Assembly (NCBI GenBank): GCA_016219185.1
Contig: JACRBZ010000074.1
Coordinates: 62,001-126,000, forward strand
Direction of reading: 5' to 3'
Length of the DNA: 64,000 nucleotides
From: Deltaproteobacteria bacterium
GTDB taxonomy: Bacteria; Desulfobacterota; Desulfobacteria; Desulfobacterales; Desulfatirhabdiaceae
The notes below the pieces were generated by a model, which saw only the letters and a program-made list of their open reading frames with translations, had not been told where the DNA came from and did not search any database. Positions 24,482 through 33,983 of the stretch are shown one piece after another. The first letter of the stretch is position 1; every line of letters starts with the position of its first letter. Both the position numbers and the translations under genes were made by a program.

Positions 24482-26242
24482 CTATCTCTTTTTAACCAGC
24501 AAATCGACGTCCACCGCGTAAAAATGTGTACCATTTTGGTCCTCCCATCCGGACAGGTTCCCAAATAAGCAGGTTATATCGAAGAAACCATCCTGGTAGA
24601 GATAGCTGCAGCAGTCACCGTTGTTTGAGGTTTTCGCTGCCTTGAAATACGCTGCGATCTGCTGCAATTCGATCCGGGATTTGTGCGATTCGTCGTCCGA
24701 AAATTGGAACATGGCGGTTTCCGGGAAGAATTCGATCAGGAGGTCACCCTTCTCAACCCTGCTGATCTTGTTGCTCCTGGCGTCAAAATTTTCCCGGAAT
24801 CTTGCGAATAACTGGTAGCCTTCGATAGGCAGGACGAGAGATTGATTGCCGCAGTGATAATAGAATGAGTTCCGCTCATAGTTGTACGACTTGACGTATT
24901 CGAAGCCCAGCTCTTCGGTGAACGATTCCGGCGTTATTGCCTTCCTTGAGGTGGTCAGAGAGGCCAACGTCTGCAACTTGCCGTAATCATGGAGATACAT
25001 CACGATGGAGGATATGTCCGTCTTGTCTTTGAAAGGCAGGGGCTCCTTTGCCAAAACAAGTTTGCCGTTTTGGATCAGGTTATTCGTGTCGAGCAGCTTC
25101 AGCAAACGGTCTTTTTGATTCATGTAAGAAACGTTGAAGGAACTCCATGGGCCGAGAATTGACAGCATCGCGATGACGAGAAGAGAAAGGGGGATGACGA
25201 TAAGATTCCGGCTCTTCCTGATGATCATAAAAACCGTGATGAAGAGAAGCCATATCGCCAGCGCCAGCACATAGTACCGGCGGAACGTTATGCCGTAGGC
25301 CAACACTCTTTCAAAGATGGCAACAAACAGAAGAAACAGCAGCGGTATCTGAAAAAAATAGAAGTATCTTGAAAACCATTGACACCACTTCGCGTTCTCG
25401 TCTTTTTGAAAAGGAAAGATGATCAGCAGCGATACGATCCCGAATGCGGCAAAAGACAGGACGAGATAGGATACGGTACCTTCGGGCAATTGCCACTGAA
25501 AAAGAATCTTGCCGCCATAGGCATACAGAATTCCGAGATATACCGTGGTGAGGGGGACCATGACATAGACCCCGATGTTTTTAAGCCATCCGGGACCGTG
25601 CCCCGCCACCTCTTCCGAGCTGCGTGAGTTCGGAACGCCGGAAAGAAAGAAAATGGGCGCGAAAATCCAAAGCGTGACGATCAGTATTCGGGTCTCGTCA
25701 TGTCGAAACAAGTCCGTCTTGAAGAGAATATCGATTGCGCCGAGAGCGACACTTGTGCCGGCGATGATAACCAACGTGTAAAGCCAGGTAATGACGAGAC
25801 GAACGAATAATGCGGCATGAAAATGCCAGTAATAATCATCATCTCCCGCGCCCTTCTTCACGCAGACGAAACACAGGAGAACGGAGCTGATGAAAAAGAC
25901 TGCAAACCGGGACCAGTAAAGGGGGATCAGGGGTTGATCCGGAAGGCAGTAAAAATAGAAACCGGCGGCAATGACGAAAACACCGTCAACGACGGATTTT
26001 GCACGCTTTCCGATCCACATGGATTCATAAAGGAGCCTTATCGAATACAAGACGGGAAGCAGGACAAGCAGGCTCATGAAGATATTGCGGGAGGCATACT
26101 TCAGCGTGTCTTCATGGTAAATGTCCATGTAGAGGTGATTGACCGCACCGACACATAAAAAGAAAGACAGCAGGCTGAATCGACTTACCGTCTCCCTTGT
26201 TCTGTTCGTCAGTTCCCGGACCGACAGCATTTTGAATTTCAT
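24482..26242 (-). CDS. DUF4153 multi-pass membrane protein
   Basis: The 586-residue protein has about ten to twelve membrane helices in the first 400 residues, then a ~180-residue soluble C-terminal domain (LPFKDKTDISSIVMYLHDYG onward). The helix pattern and GAIDILFKTD region fit DUF4153. The function of the family is unknown. The gene stands alone on the minus strand; the 118 bp upstream hold no clear motif. Confidence 0.75.
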   Translation of the reverse strand: MKFKMLSVRELTNRTRETVSRFSLLSFFLCVGAVNHLYMDIYHEDTLKYASRNIFMSLLVLLPVLYSIRLLYESMWIGKRAKSVVDGVFVIAAGFYFYCLPDQPLIPLYWSRFAVFFISSVLLCFVCVKKGAGDDDYYWHFHAALFVRLVITWLYTLVIIAGTSVALGAIDILFKTDLFRHDETRILIVTLWIFAPIFFLSGVPNSRSSEEVAGHGPGWLKNIGVYVMVPLTTVYLGILYAYGGKILFQWQLPEGTVSYLVLSFAAFGIVSLLIIFPFQKDENAKWCQWFSRYFYFFQIPLLFLLFVAIFERVLAYGITFRRYYVLALAIWLLFITVFMIIRKSRNLIVIPLSLLVIAMLSILGPWSSFNVSYMNQKDRLLKLLDTNNLIQNGKLVLAKEPLPFKDKTDISSIVMYLHDYGKLQTLASLTTSRKAITPESFTEELGFEYVKSYNYERNSFYYHCGNQSLVLPIEGYQLFARFRENFDARSNKISRVEKGDLLIEFFPETAMFQFSDDESHKSRIELQQIAAYFKAAKTSNNGDCCSYLYQDGFFDITCLFGNLSGWEDQNGTHFYAVDVDLLVKKR

Positions 26243-26360
26243 GTGAGTGTTCCTGATCAGATTAACGCAACAGCTTGCGAGGAATTGTGGGCATCGTCAT
26301 TTCCCGTGATTTAACGTCGCCGATACGGTCTGTCACCTCGGGACTGACGGGTGCTCAGCC

Positions 26361-26825
26361 TTAATCAGTCAGCGGCCGGTTGAGTTCCGTGCGCCAGGTG
26401 GTCGGGTCGGGGCTGGAGTGCGGGCCGACGACATAGCATTCCCAGAGATCCGGGGCTGGTGTGTGCCCTTCGGTCTCGATCCAGCGCATGAATTCGCCCC
26501 AAGCATCAGGGAGACCCTCGTAAGGACCGAGATAAACCGTCCGTGCTACTTTCATGGCGGGCCATTGGCTCGGCTTCACGCGTCCTGCGGCGACCACCGG
26601 TGCACTGACCTGCACGCAAAGCTCGAAGTCAAAAATATCCAGGGTTATCTTTAAGTGGTGGGTGAATACCGAGCCGACGGGCGCGATGCCCTGAGCGGCG
26701 ATGGTGTCCATCAACTCGCCAACGCCCGGTCCAAAGACATTCATCATTTCCTCTCTCGGTATCGTGAAGTGAATGATGGCGGTCAGTCGGTCAGTGGTCT
26801 GGACGATCTGTGGTGTTTCGATCAT
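26361..26825 (-). CDS. GyrI-like effector-binding domain protein
   Basis: The 154-residue protein is a stand-alone effector-binding domain like those at the C-terminus of MerR/AraC activators and in GyrI/SbmC. The conserved block MKVARTVYLGPYEGLPDAWGEFMRWIE, with its Tyr-x-Gly and Trp, and the final DPTTWRTELNRPL are typical. The start has AAGGAG. It probably binds a small molecule or sequesters a toxin. No regulator gene is fused or adjacent. Confidence 0.85.
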   Translation of the reverse strand: MIETPQIVQTTDRLTAIIHFTIPREEMMNVFGPGVGELMDTIAAQGIAPVGSVFTHHLKITLDIFDFELCVQVSAPVVAAGRVKPSQWPAMKVARTVYLGPYEGLPDAWGEFMRWIETEGHTPAPDLWECYVVGPHSSPDPTTWRTELNRPLTD

Positions 26826-26873
26826 GATGTATCTCCTTTCAGTTGGTGTGCTGGGCAGGGGGAGACCCCCGAA

Positions 26874-27281
26874 TTAGCCGGATTTCTCCTTACGCTTTTC
26901 AGCAATTGTCTTCCAGTGTGCTGCTTCATTGGAATCCACAGATATCCCATGAAGACCACATCTGTATATTTCGCTCAATAATTGTGGTGCAACGGCGCGA
27001 TATATATGTTTCTTTTTGGAGGCCGCAGATGTCTTTAGCCATTTGATCCCTGTCGCAACATCCGTCACCCCTCCTTCGCCGTTCAAATACATAGTGCCCA
27101 GATTGAACATCGCCTCTGGATTACCGCTTAACGATGCTTTCTTATACCAAATGCGAGCTTGCCTTTCGTTGACAGGGAATCCGTTTTTCCCCCAGATGTA
27201 ACTGAGAGCTGCTTCCAGTTGCGCCCTTGCATTACCTTCTCGTGCGTTCTTTAATATTTCTTTCTTCTTATAAGCTAACAT
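26874..27281 (-). CDS. Sel1-repeat protein
   Basis: The 135-residue protein has about two to three Sel1-like repeats (RQARIWYKKASLSGNPEAMFNLG then YLNGEGGVTDVATGIKWLKTSA, and a last one ending in AAHWKTIAEKRK). These form a helical solenoid for protein contacts. No signal peptide or ribosome-binding site is evident. It is on the same strand as the GyrI-like gene, 48 bp upstream of it. The partner is unknown. Confidence 0.75.
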   Translation of the reverse strand: MLAYKKKEILKNAREGNARAQLEAALSYIWGKNGFPVNERQARIWYKKASLSGNPEAMFNLGTMYLNGEGGVTDVATGIKWLKTSAASKKKHIYRAVAPQLLSEIYRCGLHGISVDSNEAAHWKTIAEKRKEKSG

Positions 27282-27417
27282 GCAGATAACCCGCGAGCAA
27301 CCACGGCCAAGGATTTATGAATGATACCGATGAACTTGCCCCAATCACAATGGCTCGCTTCATATAAATAGATCCTCGTATATTCTAAAATTTCCAATGA
27401 CGGGGATAAACGGCCCG

Positions 27418-27470
27418 AACCACGCCGCCCATGAGCTTCAGGAAAGCCGCAAAATACACACGGCGTGGTT
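27418..27470. repeat. 10-bp inverted repeat in a gene gap
   Basis: AACCACGCCG (27418-27427) and CGGCGTGGTT (27461-27470) are perfect complements with a 33-base loop. It lies between two minus-strand genes, after the serine hydrolase. There is no T-run, so a terminator is doubtful. The rest of 27282-27558 shows nothing. Confidence 0.35.
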
Positions 27471-27558
27471 TGGGTCCGCCTTTTGCGAGAGGCCCTTATG
27501 TCCTGAGTTTTTTGTCGTCAACGCTTTCTTTTCCATGAAGCGTTTGATCGCGCTGCAA

Positions 27559-29358
27559 TTACTCACGTTTCTTTTTGAACAGATAGCCCGAATATTGGAG
27601 CCGTTCCTCACCTCCGACGGTAACTACCCGGATCGTCTCGCCCATGCCGCGCCCAAGCCCGTAAATCAGCGCCTCCTTGTCGGAAAGCGGCGCAATCGCA
27701 ATGCTCATCCTTCCATCGATAAAAAGAGGCATGGCATATTCCAACTGGAGCAGGCCATTGTCCCGGCGAAGGCGTATTTTATCGACCAGTATGGCGTCAT
27801 CACCGGCATTGGCGATCTCGTATTCCCCCACACGCGTTTGCCATGCCTCTGAAATCGGCACCGGAGTTATCCGTTCTCCGACCAGCACCTCCTGTCCGTT
27901 CATGCTGGCCTTCACAATTTCGCGCCCCGCCACCGTGGCTCGTGAGATGCCGACCTGGTCCAGTTCGCCCAGGCTGATGGGGATAATGCCGAGCAGCCTG
28001 TATTGGAGCCCCAGCAGTCCGTCGGGGCGCGGTACCAGGCGAAATGAGTTATTCATAAGATAGGCTTGCAGGTAGTCCGACTTTTTTGTGATGCCGATAA
28101 CACCCGCCATGGTGGCGTAACGCCCTTCATAAGCCTTTAACGCCTCCTGGGACATCGAACCTTCACCCACCGGCGCCTTGGACTGATCGGGCTGTTTTAT
28201 GCCGGACTTGGCTTCAAGGGCTAATTTCAACGCTTCCGCGGCCAGCTTGTTAACCACGTTCCCGGCAGTGGCTGAATTGGCCAGAACCACCACTCCAAGT
28301 TTGTGCTCTGGCAACACGATCAGCATGCTTCGGTGATAGAGGGTCGCCCCGGAGTGGTGGATCACCGGTCCGGCGTTCCTGATATCGGCATTCCCCAGGA
28401 TGCTCAGCGCCCAGCCCAGGCCGGTGTGAAAGTTCAGGTCGAGCGGTACATCGGCATTCTGGGGGCGCAGCATCTCTGCCAGCGTTTCCGGCTTGATGAT
28501 CTGCTGCTCCCCGGCCCTCCCTCCGGCCAATACCATCTGAATGAAGCGGGAGAGGTCCAGAACATTGGAGTTCAACCCGCCGGCAGGGGTGCCGCGCAAG
28601 GGGAGTTCCTCGGCCTCTTCCGCTTTGCGATAGGCCTTGGCGCCCAGCGGTGAGCGGTCGGGTGCCTGGGAAAACGCAGAATGGGTCATCTCCAGCGGAC
28701 TCAGCACAGACGTCTTCATGTGGGCCGCGAAATCGCGGCCGGCCACCTTTTCGAGCGCATGTCCCAGGAGGGTCACGCCGACATTGGAGTATGAGAAGAC
28801 ATAGTTGGGGGGATATGCCGCGTATTCCTCCCGAAGCAGGTTGACCTCGTTCTCGAACGGTTCCGGATTCCGGGTCCACATCCCCTTCAGCAGGTCGGAA
28901 GGGAGCCCGGAGTGGTGGGTCATGAGGGTGCGCGGGGTAATTGGCGCGGCGTCCGTAAAGCGGCTCTTGATGGAAAACTCGGGAAGATAGGTCTTAAGCG
29001 GCTTGTCGATGTCGAATTTGTCCTTCTCGACCAGTTGCATGACAGCGGTTGCGGTGAAAAGCTTGGAGATAGAGCCGGCCCGGTAGATCGTTTCCGGCGC
29101 GGCCGGAATTTTGTCGGCTTTGTCGGCATAGCCGAACCCTTCCGCCCAGACCACCTTTTGATCGTCCACCAGGGCGATGGAAAGGCCGGTCACGTCATGT
29201 TTTTTCATCTCCTTGCGGGCCAGCCAGGAAACGTACTCCTTGGTGTAGCTGTAATCTCCCCGGGCCGTAACTTCCGGCTTCTTGGGCATACCCGCGCATC
29301 CGGCCAGCATAAAAGCCAGTACGGTTATACCTGCCGCTATCTTCGTCATGGTGTTCAT
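27559..29358 (-). CDS. Beta-lactamase-fold serine hydrolase, lipoprotein
   Basis: From ATG 29358 (GGAG upstream) this is a 599-residue protein. A lipobox is visible (LAFMLAGCAG), so it is a membrane-anchored lipoprotein. The class C beta-lactamase/DD-peptidase motifs are present: SISK (SxxK, about residue 95), YSN in FSYSNVG, and HHSG near residue 340. The last ~180 residues form an extra beta domain. Such proteins are peptidases or esterases rather than true beta-lactamases. It starts 2 bp after the carbonic anhydrase gene, so the two are an operon. Confidence 0.87.
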   Translation of the reverse strand: MNTMTKIAAGITVLAFMLAGCAGMPKKPEVTARGDYSYTKEYVSWLARKEMKKHDVTGLSIALVDDQKVVWAEGFGYADKADKIPAAPETIYRAGSISKLFTATAVMQLVEKDKFDIDKPLKTYLPEFSIKSRFTDAAPITPRTLMTHHSGLPSDLLKGMWTRNPEPFENEVNLLREEYAAYPPNYVFSYSNVGVTLLGHALEKVAGRDFAAHMKTSVLSPLEMTHSAFSQAPDRSPLGAKAYRKAEEAEELPLRGTPAGGLNSNVLDLSRFIQMVLAGGRAGEQQIIKPETLAEMLRPQNADVPLDLNFHTGLGWALSILGNADIRNAGPVIHHSGATLYHRSMLIVLPEHKLGVVVLANSATAGNVVNKLAAEALKLALEAKSGIKQPDQSKAPVGEGSMSQEALKAYEGRYATMAGVIGITKKSDYLQAYLMNNSFRLVPRPDGLLGLQYRLLGIIPISLGELDQVGISRATVAGREIVKASMNGQEVLVGERITPVPISEAWQTRVGEYEIANAGDDAILVDKIRLRRDNGLLQLEYAMPLFIDGRMSIAIAPLSDKEALIYGLGRGMGETIRVVTVGGEERLQYSGYLFKKKRE

Positions 29359-29360
29359 AA

Positions 29361-29900
29361 TCACTCCATTTTCACTCCGTTAACTGGTTCCATGCCCTCA
29401 TATAGATATTTTTTTGCAAGATCAATATAGAGCTGTTTGCCAAAGTTCCAAAACGCTTCGTCTTTTGCGGTTACTTCTCGAACGATTTGCGCCGGATTGC
29501 CGGCGACAACCACTCTCGAAGGGATTATCTGTTTCAGTTTTACGATAGTGCCCTCCGCGACAATTGCGCCTTCTCCAATTTCCGACCAGATACTGAGTAC
29601 GGAGCCCATGCCGATAACAGCCAGATTGCCGATATATTTCCCATGAACCACGGCCCCGTGACCGATGGTGACTTTTGTTCCGATCCGATTCGTATCACCG
29701 GGGGGTGCATGAACAATGACGCCTTCTTCCACAGCCGTCCCGTCACCGATTTCAATTCTGCCGTAGTCCCCCCTTAAGATGGCGCCGTGCCCGATATAGC
29801 AATTACTGCCGATAACGACATCACCTATCACCCTTGCCAGATCGCTGACATAGGTATCTTTACTCACTGTCGGCTGCTTGCCGTCAAACTTGTAGAGCAT
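29361..29900 (-). CDS. Gamma-carbonic anhydrase family protein
   Basis: The 179-residue protein is a left-handed beta-helix of hexapeptide repeats (IGDVVIGSNCYIGHGAIL onward). The three zinc-binding histidines of gamma-carbonic anhydrases can be placed in VIVHAPP and IGHGAVVHG. It resembles PaaY/CaiE-type members, so activity on CO2 is not certain. It is the first gene of a pair with the serine hydrolase. Confidence 0.88.
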   Translation of the reverse strand: MLYKFDGKQPTVSKDTYVSDLARVIGDVVIGSNCYIGHGAILRGDYGRIEIGDGTAVEEGVIVHAPPGDTNRIGTKVTIGHGAVVHGKYIGNLAVIGMGSVLSIWSEIGEGAIVAEGTIVKLKQIIPSRVVVAGNPAQIVREVTAKDEAFWNFGKQLYIDLAKKYLYEGMEPVNGVKME

Positions 29901-29996
29901 GAAAAATCCTTTCTAAAAACTTCAGTTGTCACCGTCATTTGAGTTCCTCGGTGATTATGCATAACAGTCAGCCAACTCGCGCCGGGTTTGCTGTCT

Positions 29997-30287
29997 TCAT
30001 GTTCGACGCTCGAATGCCAACTTGACGCCGAGGCCGATGAGAATAGCGCCACTGGATCGATTGAGCCAAGATAGAACGCTGAGATGCGAGCGCAACCAGC
30101 CCGCAAAGAAGCCACCCGGATCCTTGATGATGAACGTAAGCCCTGCAATCACGAGCATCGACAGCGTAGGGTGCGTGGCACCAGGCAGCACGAATTGGGG
30201 CAGAAAGGCAAAGTAGAAGATGGCGATCTTCGGGTTGGAAATGTTCGACAGCGCGCTATCGAGAAAGAGTCGAACAAGGGATGCAAC
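29997..30287 (-). pseudogene. LysE/RhtB-type exporter, truncated
   Basis: The frame between a stop at 30288 and the stop at 29997 reads SNPKIAIFYFAFLPQFVLPG and THPTLSMLVIAGLTF, the middle of a LysE/RhtB amino-acid exporter. It then jumps to WLRSHLSVLSWLNRSSGAILIGLGVKLA, the family's C-terminus. The first ~110 residues and roughly 20 residues of a central helix are missing, and no start exists. Confidence 0.7.
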
Positions 30288-30542
30288 CTAAACAAAAACC
30301 ACGAAACTTCGAGCATGTGAGATCTCCTTGGGGGGGGGGTATCAGTATGAATAGATAGAAAATCTTCCCTCTATTACTCATCTGTTGTGACAAGAAGCCA
30401 GTAACCGCAGAAAATTCCAAATTGAATTTTCCATGTTTGTATAACAATGATCCAATATCATGGAAATCAGAGAAAAACAAAATTTCAAACCCGGTCCGAA
30501 ATAAAACTGAGGGATCAAACCCGCTGCGATTTGTTCATGGCG
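30288..30542. other. Intergenic DNA with a 10-base G run
   Basis: No gene is seen. A homopolymer of ten G at 30330-30339 is the only notable feature. Confidence 0.6.
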
Positions 30543-31874
30543 CTATAAAAGATTGCTGGCCAGTTCGGACAGTTCCGAGCGTTCTCCTTTTTCCAGATTG
30601 ATGTGCGCGTAGAGTTTTTGTCCATGCATTTTTTCAATCAGATAGCTGAGCCCGTTGGACTGTGTGTTCAGATAGGGATGGTCGATCTGAAAAATATCGC
30701 CCGTGAAAACAATTTTCGTATTTTCTCCGGCCCGGGTAATAATCGTTTTGACTTCATGGGGGGTCAGGTTCTGGGCCTCGTCAACGATAAAGTAGATGTT
30801 CACCAGGCTGCGTCCGCGAATGTAAGCCAGGGCGGATATGAGCAGCTTGTTTTCCTCCAGCAGTTTGTTGACGTCATCCCGTGAGGACTCGCATTTGCCG
30901 AAATGAGACTTGATGACGCTTAAATTATCGAACAAAGGCTGCATGTACGGGTCAAGCTTGGATTGAATATCACCCGGAAGGAAGCCGAGATCTTTATTGC
31001 TGAGCGGAACGACCGGTCTTGCCAGAAAAATCTGGCGGTAATTCTTTTTGCGCTGAAGCGCGGCGGCCAGTGCAAGAAGCGTTTTCCCGGTGCCGGCTTT
31101 TCCGCTTAGCGTAAGCAGTTGAATTTTATTGTTGGTCAGGGCATCCAGGGCAAAGGTTTGCTCCGCATTGCGCGGCATGATACCGAAGGCCGGATTTTTA
31201 TCGATTCGACGGATTTTCAGGTTCAAGGGATCGTACGTTCCCAGAACGGATTTGTTGCCGTTTCTGAGAATAAAATATTCGTTGGCCACGGGTTCTTTTT
31301 CCAGGGACAGATCCGATGGCTCAAGTTCAAATGGTGGTTCATACAGTTTTTGCAGAACCATCCCCGGGATATTTTCGACAAGGCGCTTTCCCGTGTAAAG
31401 CGTTGTAATATCCTTGATCTGATCGCTTTTATAATCCTGGGCAACCAGGCCGACGGACTTTGCCTTTATTCGCAGATTGACGTCCTTGGTAACCAGGATG
31501 ACCTGAAGGGATGGATTTTCCCTGGCGAGGTGGTAGGCGATGTTGAGAACATGATGATCGGGTCTGGATTCCGAAAAGCTTAAAACGAGATCTTCATGAA
31601 ATTTCCTGTCCAGCTTGACGGTGATTTTCCCCAGACCCGGTCCGATTGGAACGCCGCCGTTGAACATATGTTCGCCGCACAGCAGATCCAGCGTGCGGAC
31701 AAATTCACGAGCATGATAGTTCAGTATTTCACTGCCTTTTTTAAACTGATCGAGCTCTTCAAGAACCGTTACGGGGATGACGACATTGTTCTCTCCAAAA
31801 TGATAAATACAGGCGCTGTCATGAAGAATGACGTTGGTGTCAAGAATGAACGTGGATTTCTTTTTTCGTGGCAT
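30543..31874 (-). CDS. PhoH-like ATPase with N-terminal PIN domain (PhoH2 type)
   Basis: The 443-residue protein has a PIN ribonuclease domain (about 1-150, starting FILDTNVILHD with the acidic residues) and a PhoH ATPase domain with Walker A LSGKAGTGKTLLAL, ARPVVPLSNKDLGFLPG and Walker B FIVDEAQNLTPHE. PhoH2 proteins are RNA-unwinding ribonucleases. Only 30 bp separate it from the OlsF-like gene upstream, so both are likely driven by the box pair at 33786-33801. PhoH was first defined as a phosphate-starvation gene, which suits this context. Confidence 0.92.
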   Translation of the reverse strand: MPRKKKSTFILDTNVILHDSACIYHFGENNVVIPVTVLEELDQFKKGSEILNYHAREFVRTLDLLCGEHMFNGGVPIGPGLGKITVKLDRKFHEDLVLSFSESRPDHHVLNIAYHLARENPSLQVILVTKDVNLRIKAKSVGLVAQDYKSDQIKDITTLYTGKRLVENIPGMVLQKLYEPPFELEPSDLSLEKEPVANEYFILRNGNKSVLGTYDPLNLKIRRIDKNPAFGIMPRNAEQTFALDALTNNKIQLLTLSGKAGTGKTLLALAAALQRKKNYRQIFLARPVVPLSNKDLGFLPGDIQSKLDPYMQPLFDNLSVIKSHFGKCESSRDDVNKLLEENKLLISALAYIRGRSLVNIYFIVDEAQNLTPHEVKTIITRAGENTKIVFTGDIFQIDHPYLNTQSNGLSYLIEKMHGQKLYAHINLEKGERSELSELASNLL

Positions 31875-31904
31875 CGGGTAACCTGTGTTTTGAGTTAAGC
31901 GGAA

Positions 31905-33707
31905 TTAAACCGAACGGTTATCGGTATCCGAACGGTTTTTCTTAATCAAGCGTCTCAGCAGTCTTGTATCGGCGTCCCGCAGATCAACCATCAACAACCC
32001 ATCCACAACGCCGGAAAATCCTTGATCGATGGAAAAACTCAATAATTTGCCGTTCAGCTTCAGATAATGTTTTATCAGAACCGGTACGCCCTTTCCATCC
32101 TTCTCGATCTCGGAAATCAGAAAAGAGACATCTTCGATATCCCGGAAAGCGCTCCCGATTGCCGCGGATTTTAAAAGCCGATTGCGGGAAATCCGGTATG
32201 GGCGGCGGGGCGTGACATAAGGGGACAAACGGGAATTCATTTGAGTTTGCGTTAAAAAACGTACCAGCAGATCTTTGGATACGCTATGGTAATCGCGGCT
32301 GATGCTGACCGGCCCGAAAAGGATTTTATAGCGGGGATTCCGGCTGATAAATTCGGCGATGCCGCGCCAGATCAAGACCAGACTGTTATATTTTTTTTGA
32401 TACTCGGAGCGGATGAATGAACGACCGAATTCGATTGCAGGAGCCAGAAAATGCAGTAATTCCGGTTTAAACCGAAACAGCGTGTTCGTGTAAAGCCCCT
32501 TGCTGCCGAACTCACGTAAAATCCGATCCACCATTCCCAGGCGATACGCCCCCACCAATTCGGATGCGTCATGATTCCACAGAAACAAATGAAAATAATG
32601 GGTGTCAAAATCATCCAAATCCACGCAGCGCCCTGTTCCTTCATGGACCTGGCGAAAGGTAAGCTCACGAAGCCGGCCGATTTCATTGAGCAGGTTGGGT
32701 ATTTGGGTGTTTTGAGCGATATAAACACAAAACTCACCCTGTTTGACCAGCAACTGCTCTTTAGGCAGATGATCGACCTCCTGCTGCAGCATCTGGCCCG
32801 GTATGGGTTTGATGAGGGATTCGAGCCGTTTATTTCTCCCGGCAAACATGCCGAAGCCCGTAAACGTTGAACGGCCATGAGCGGAGCGCAATTTCAATAT
32901 ATCCGTATTTGCTCTCAGGTAATCGATTATCGCCGCATCATTGGCATGCCGCTGCAAATGGGGCCATGGGATGGGGCGGCCGATATGCATCGTGAATGTT
33001 TTGCTTGTTTTGTTTTCCAGCTCTCGGGGCAGCAACACGGTTCGCAAACGGGGGGACAACATGCCTGCCATTGAAAACAACGCACTGTTCTGGCCGGGGA
33101 AATATACCGGAAGGGTCGTTGTCCGGGTCATTCGAATCAGGGCGGCAACATGAGGGCTCCAGTCCGGGTCTGATACCTGCCCTTCTTTCGAATGCCAGCT
33201 TGCGACTTCTCCGGCCGGAAAAACGACCAGGGCGCCGCCGTTTTTTACCCAGGACAGGGACTGTTTCAATCCCTGTAAATTGTCCCGGGTTTGCCGGTTT
33301 TCAAACGGATTGACAGCGAAAATCGAATTGCCCAAACCGGCAATTTTTTTTAGCAGATAATTGCCCATTATTCGAACATCGGGCCGTACCCGTGACAGCA
33401 TGGCACCCAGGATCACGCCTTCAACGCCGCCAAAGGGGTGATTGGCAATGACCACGAGGGGCCCATCCGCGGGAATCTGGGCCATCTCGGCAGCGTCACA
33501 CGAAAACCGAACATTCAAGACATCCAGAACGGTTTCAAACACGGATTGGTCTGATATGCCCGAGAACAGCTTTTGGTGCAGGAGATCATGATGGTGATTG
33601 ATACGGTCTATGGACAGAAAACGTTCAACAGGCCCCTGGACCATCCCGAAAAGGCTTTTGTTCAGCGGCCGTTGAATTGCATCAGATAGATCGATAAGCT
33701 TTGACAT
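31905..33707 (-). CDS. olsF: OlsF-like bifunctional acyltransferase (ornithine lipid synthesis)
   Basis: The 600-residue protein joins a PlsC-type acyltransferase (about 40-280, IANHPFGGVEG with His followed by an acidic residue at +6, then VVFPAGEVAS) to a GNAT/OlsB-type N-acyltransferase (about 325-590, RELTFRQVHEGTGRCVDLDDFD and the FGPVSISRDY block). This two-domain order is that of OlsF, where the C-terminal half acylates ornithine and the N-terminal half adds the second acyl chain. Ornithine lipids contain no phosphorus and replace phospholipids under phosphate starvation (established). It is the first gene of a unit with PhoH and has two 11-bp-spaced boxes upstream. The symbol is a family-based proposal. 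Confidence 0.8.
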   Translation of the reverse strand: MSKLIDLSDAIQRPLNKSLFGMVQGPVERFLSIDRINHHHDLLHQKLFSGISDQSVFETVLDVLNVRFSCDAAEMAQIPADGPLVVIANHPFGGVEGVILGAMLSRVRPDVRIMGNYLLKKIAGLGNSIFAVNPFENRQTRDNLQGLKQSLSWVKNGGALVVFPAGEVASWHSKEGQVSDPDWSPHVAALIRMTRTTTLPVYFPGQNSALFSMAGMLSPRLRTVLLPRELENKTSKTFTMHIGRPIPWPHLQRHANDAAIIDYLRANTDILKLRSAHGRSTFTGFGMFAGRNKRLESLIKPIPGQMLQQEVDHLPKEQLLVKQGEFCVYIAQNTQIPNLLNEIGRLRELTFRQVHEGTGRCVDLDDFDTHYFHLFLWNHDASELVGAYRLGMVDRILREFGSKGLYTNTLFRFKPELLHFLAPAIEFGRSFIRSEYQKKYNSLVLIWRGIAEFISRNPRYKILFGPVSISRDYHSVSKDLLVRFLTQTQMNSRLSPYVTPRRPYRISRNRLLKSAAIGSAFRDIEDVSFLISEIEKDGKGVPVLIKHYLKLNGKLLSFSIDQGFSGVVDGLLMVDLRDADTRLLRRLIKKNRSDTDNRSV

Positions 33708-33785
33708 GCGGTTACCCTTTCGAATTCATTTTTGTCAGTTCCACCATCCCCACCATTCACCCTAATCCGGAAATATTTAAATGGT

Positions 33786-33801
33786 GTTAGGTTTACATTA
33801 G
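33786..33801 (-). promoter_or_regulatory. Pho-box-like site D (olsF-phoH unit)
   Basis: Minus-strand CTAAT (33801-33797) and CTAAC (33790-33786) are 11 bp apart. A third box is not evident, so this is weaker than the others. It lies about 80 bp upstream of the OlsF-like start and back to back with site E. Confidence 0.45.
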
Positions 33802-33872
33802 AAATTTGTGACCGCTGGATATCTGCCGTAGTTCGTGGTGGCTGGAAAAGGATTCTTCGGTTTCATCAACTT

Positions 33873-33913
33873 CTAACCGGATGTTAATCCAGTCCTAACA
33901 TTTCGGTCATAGG
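33873..33913 (+). promoter_or_regulatory. Pho-box-like promoter E (PHP-glycosyltransferase unit)
   Basis: CTAAC at 33873, TTAAT at 33884 and CTAAC at 33895 keep the 11-bp period, with CATAGG at 33908 exactly 13 bp after the last box start. The bases before it (TTTCATCAACTTCTAAC) are identical to those of promoter G. Confidence 0.65.
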
Positions 33914-33983
33914 ATGCGCTCATTTCAATCAGGTGCGTTTTCACGGTAAATGAAGTTGGAAACTGTCTACCAAACATGGGAGC

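Noticed and set aside
27397-27852. Plus-strand 151-codon frame
   Set aside because: Most of it is antisense to the well-supported serine hydrolase, and it has no recognisable motifs.
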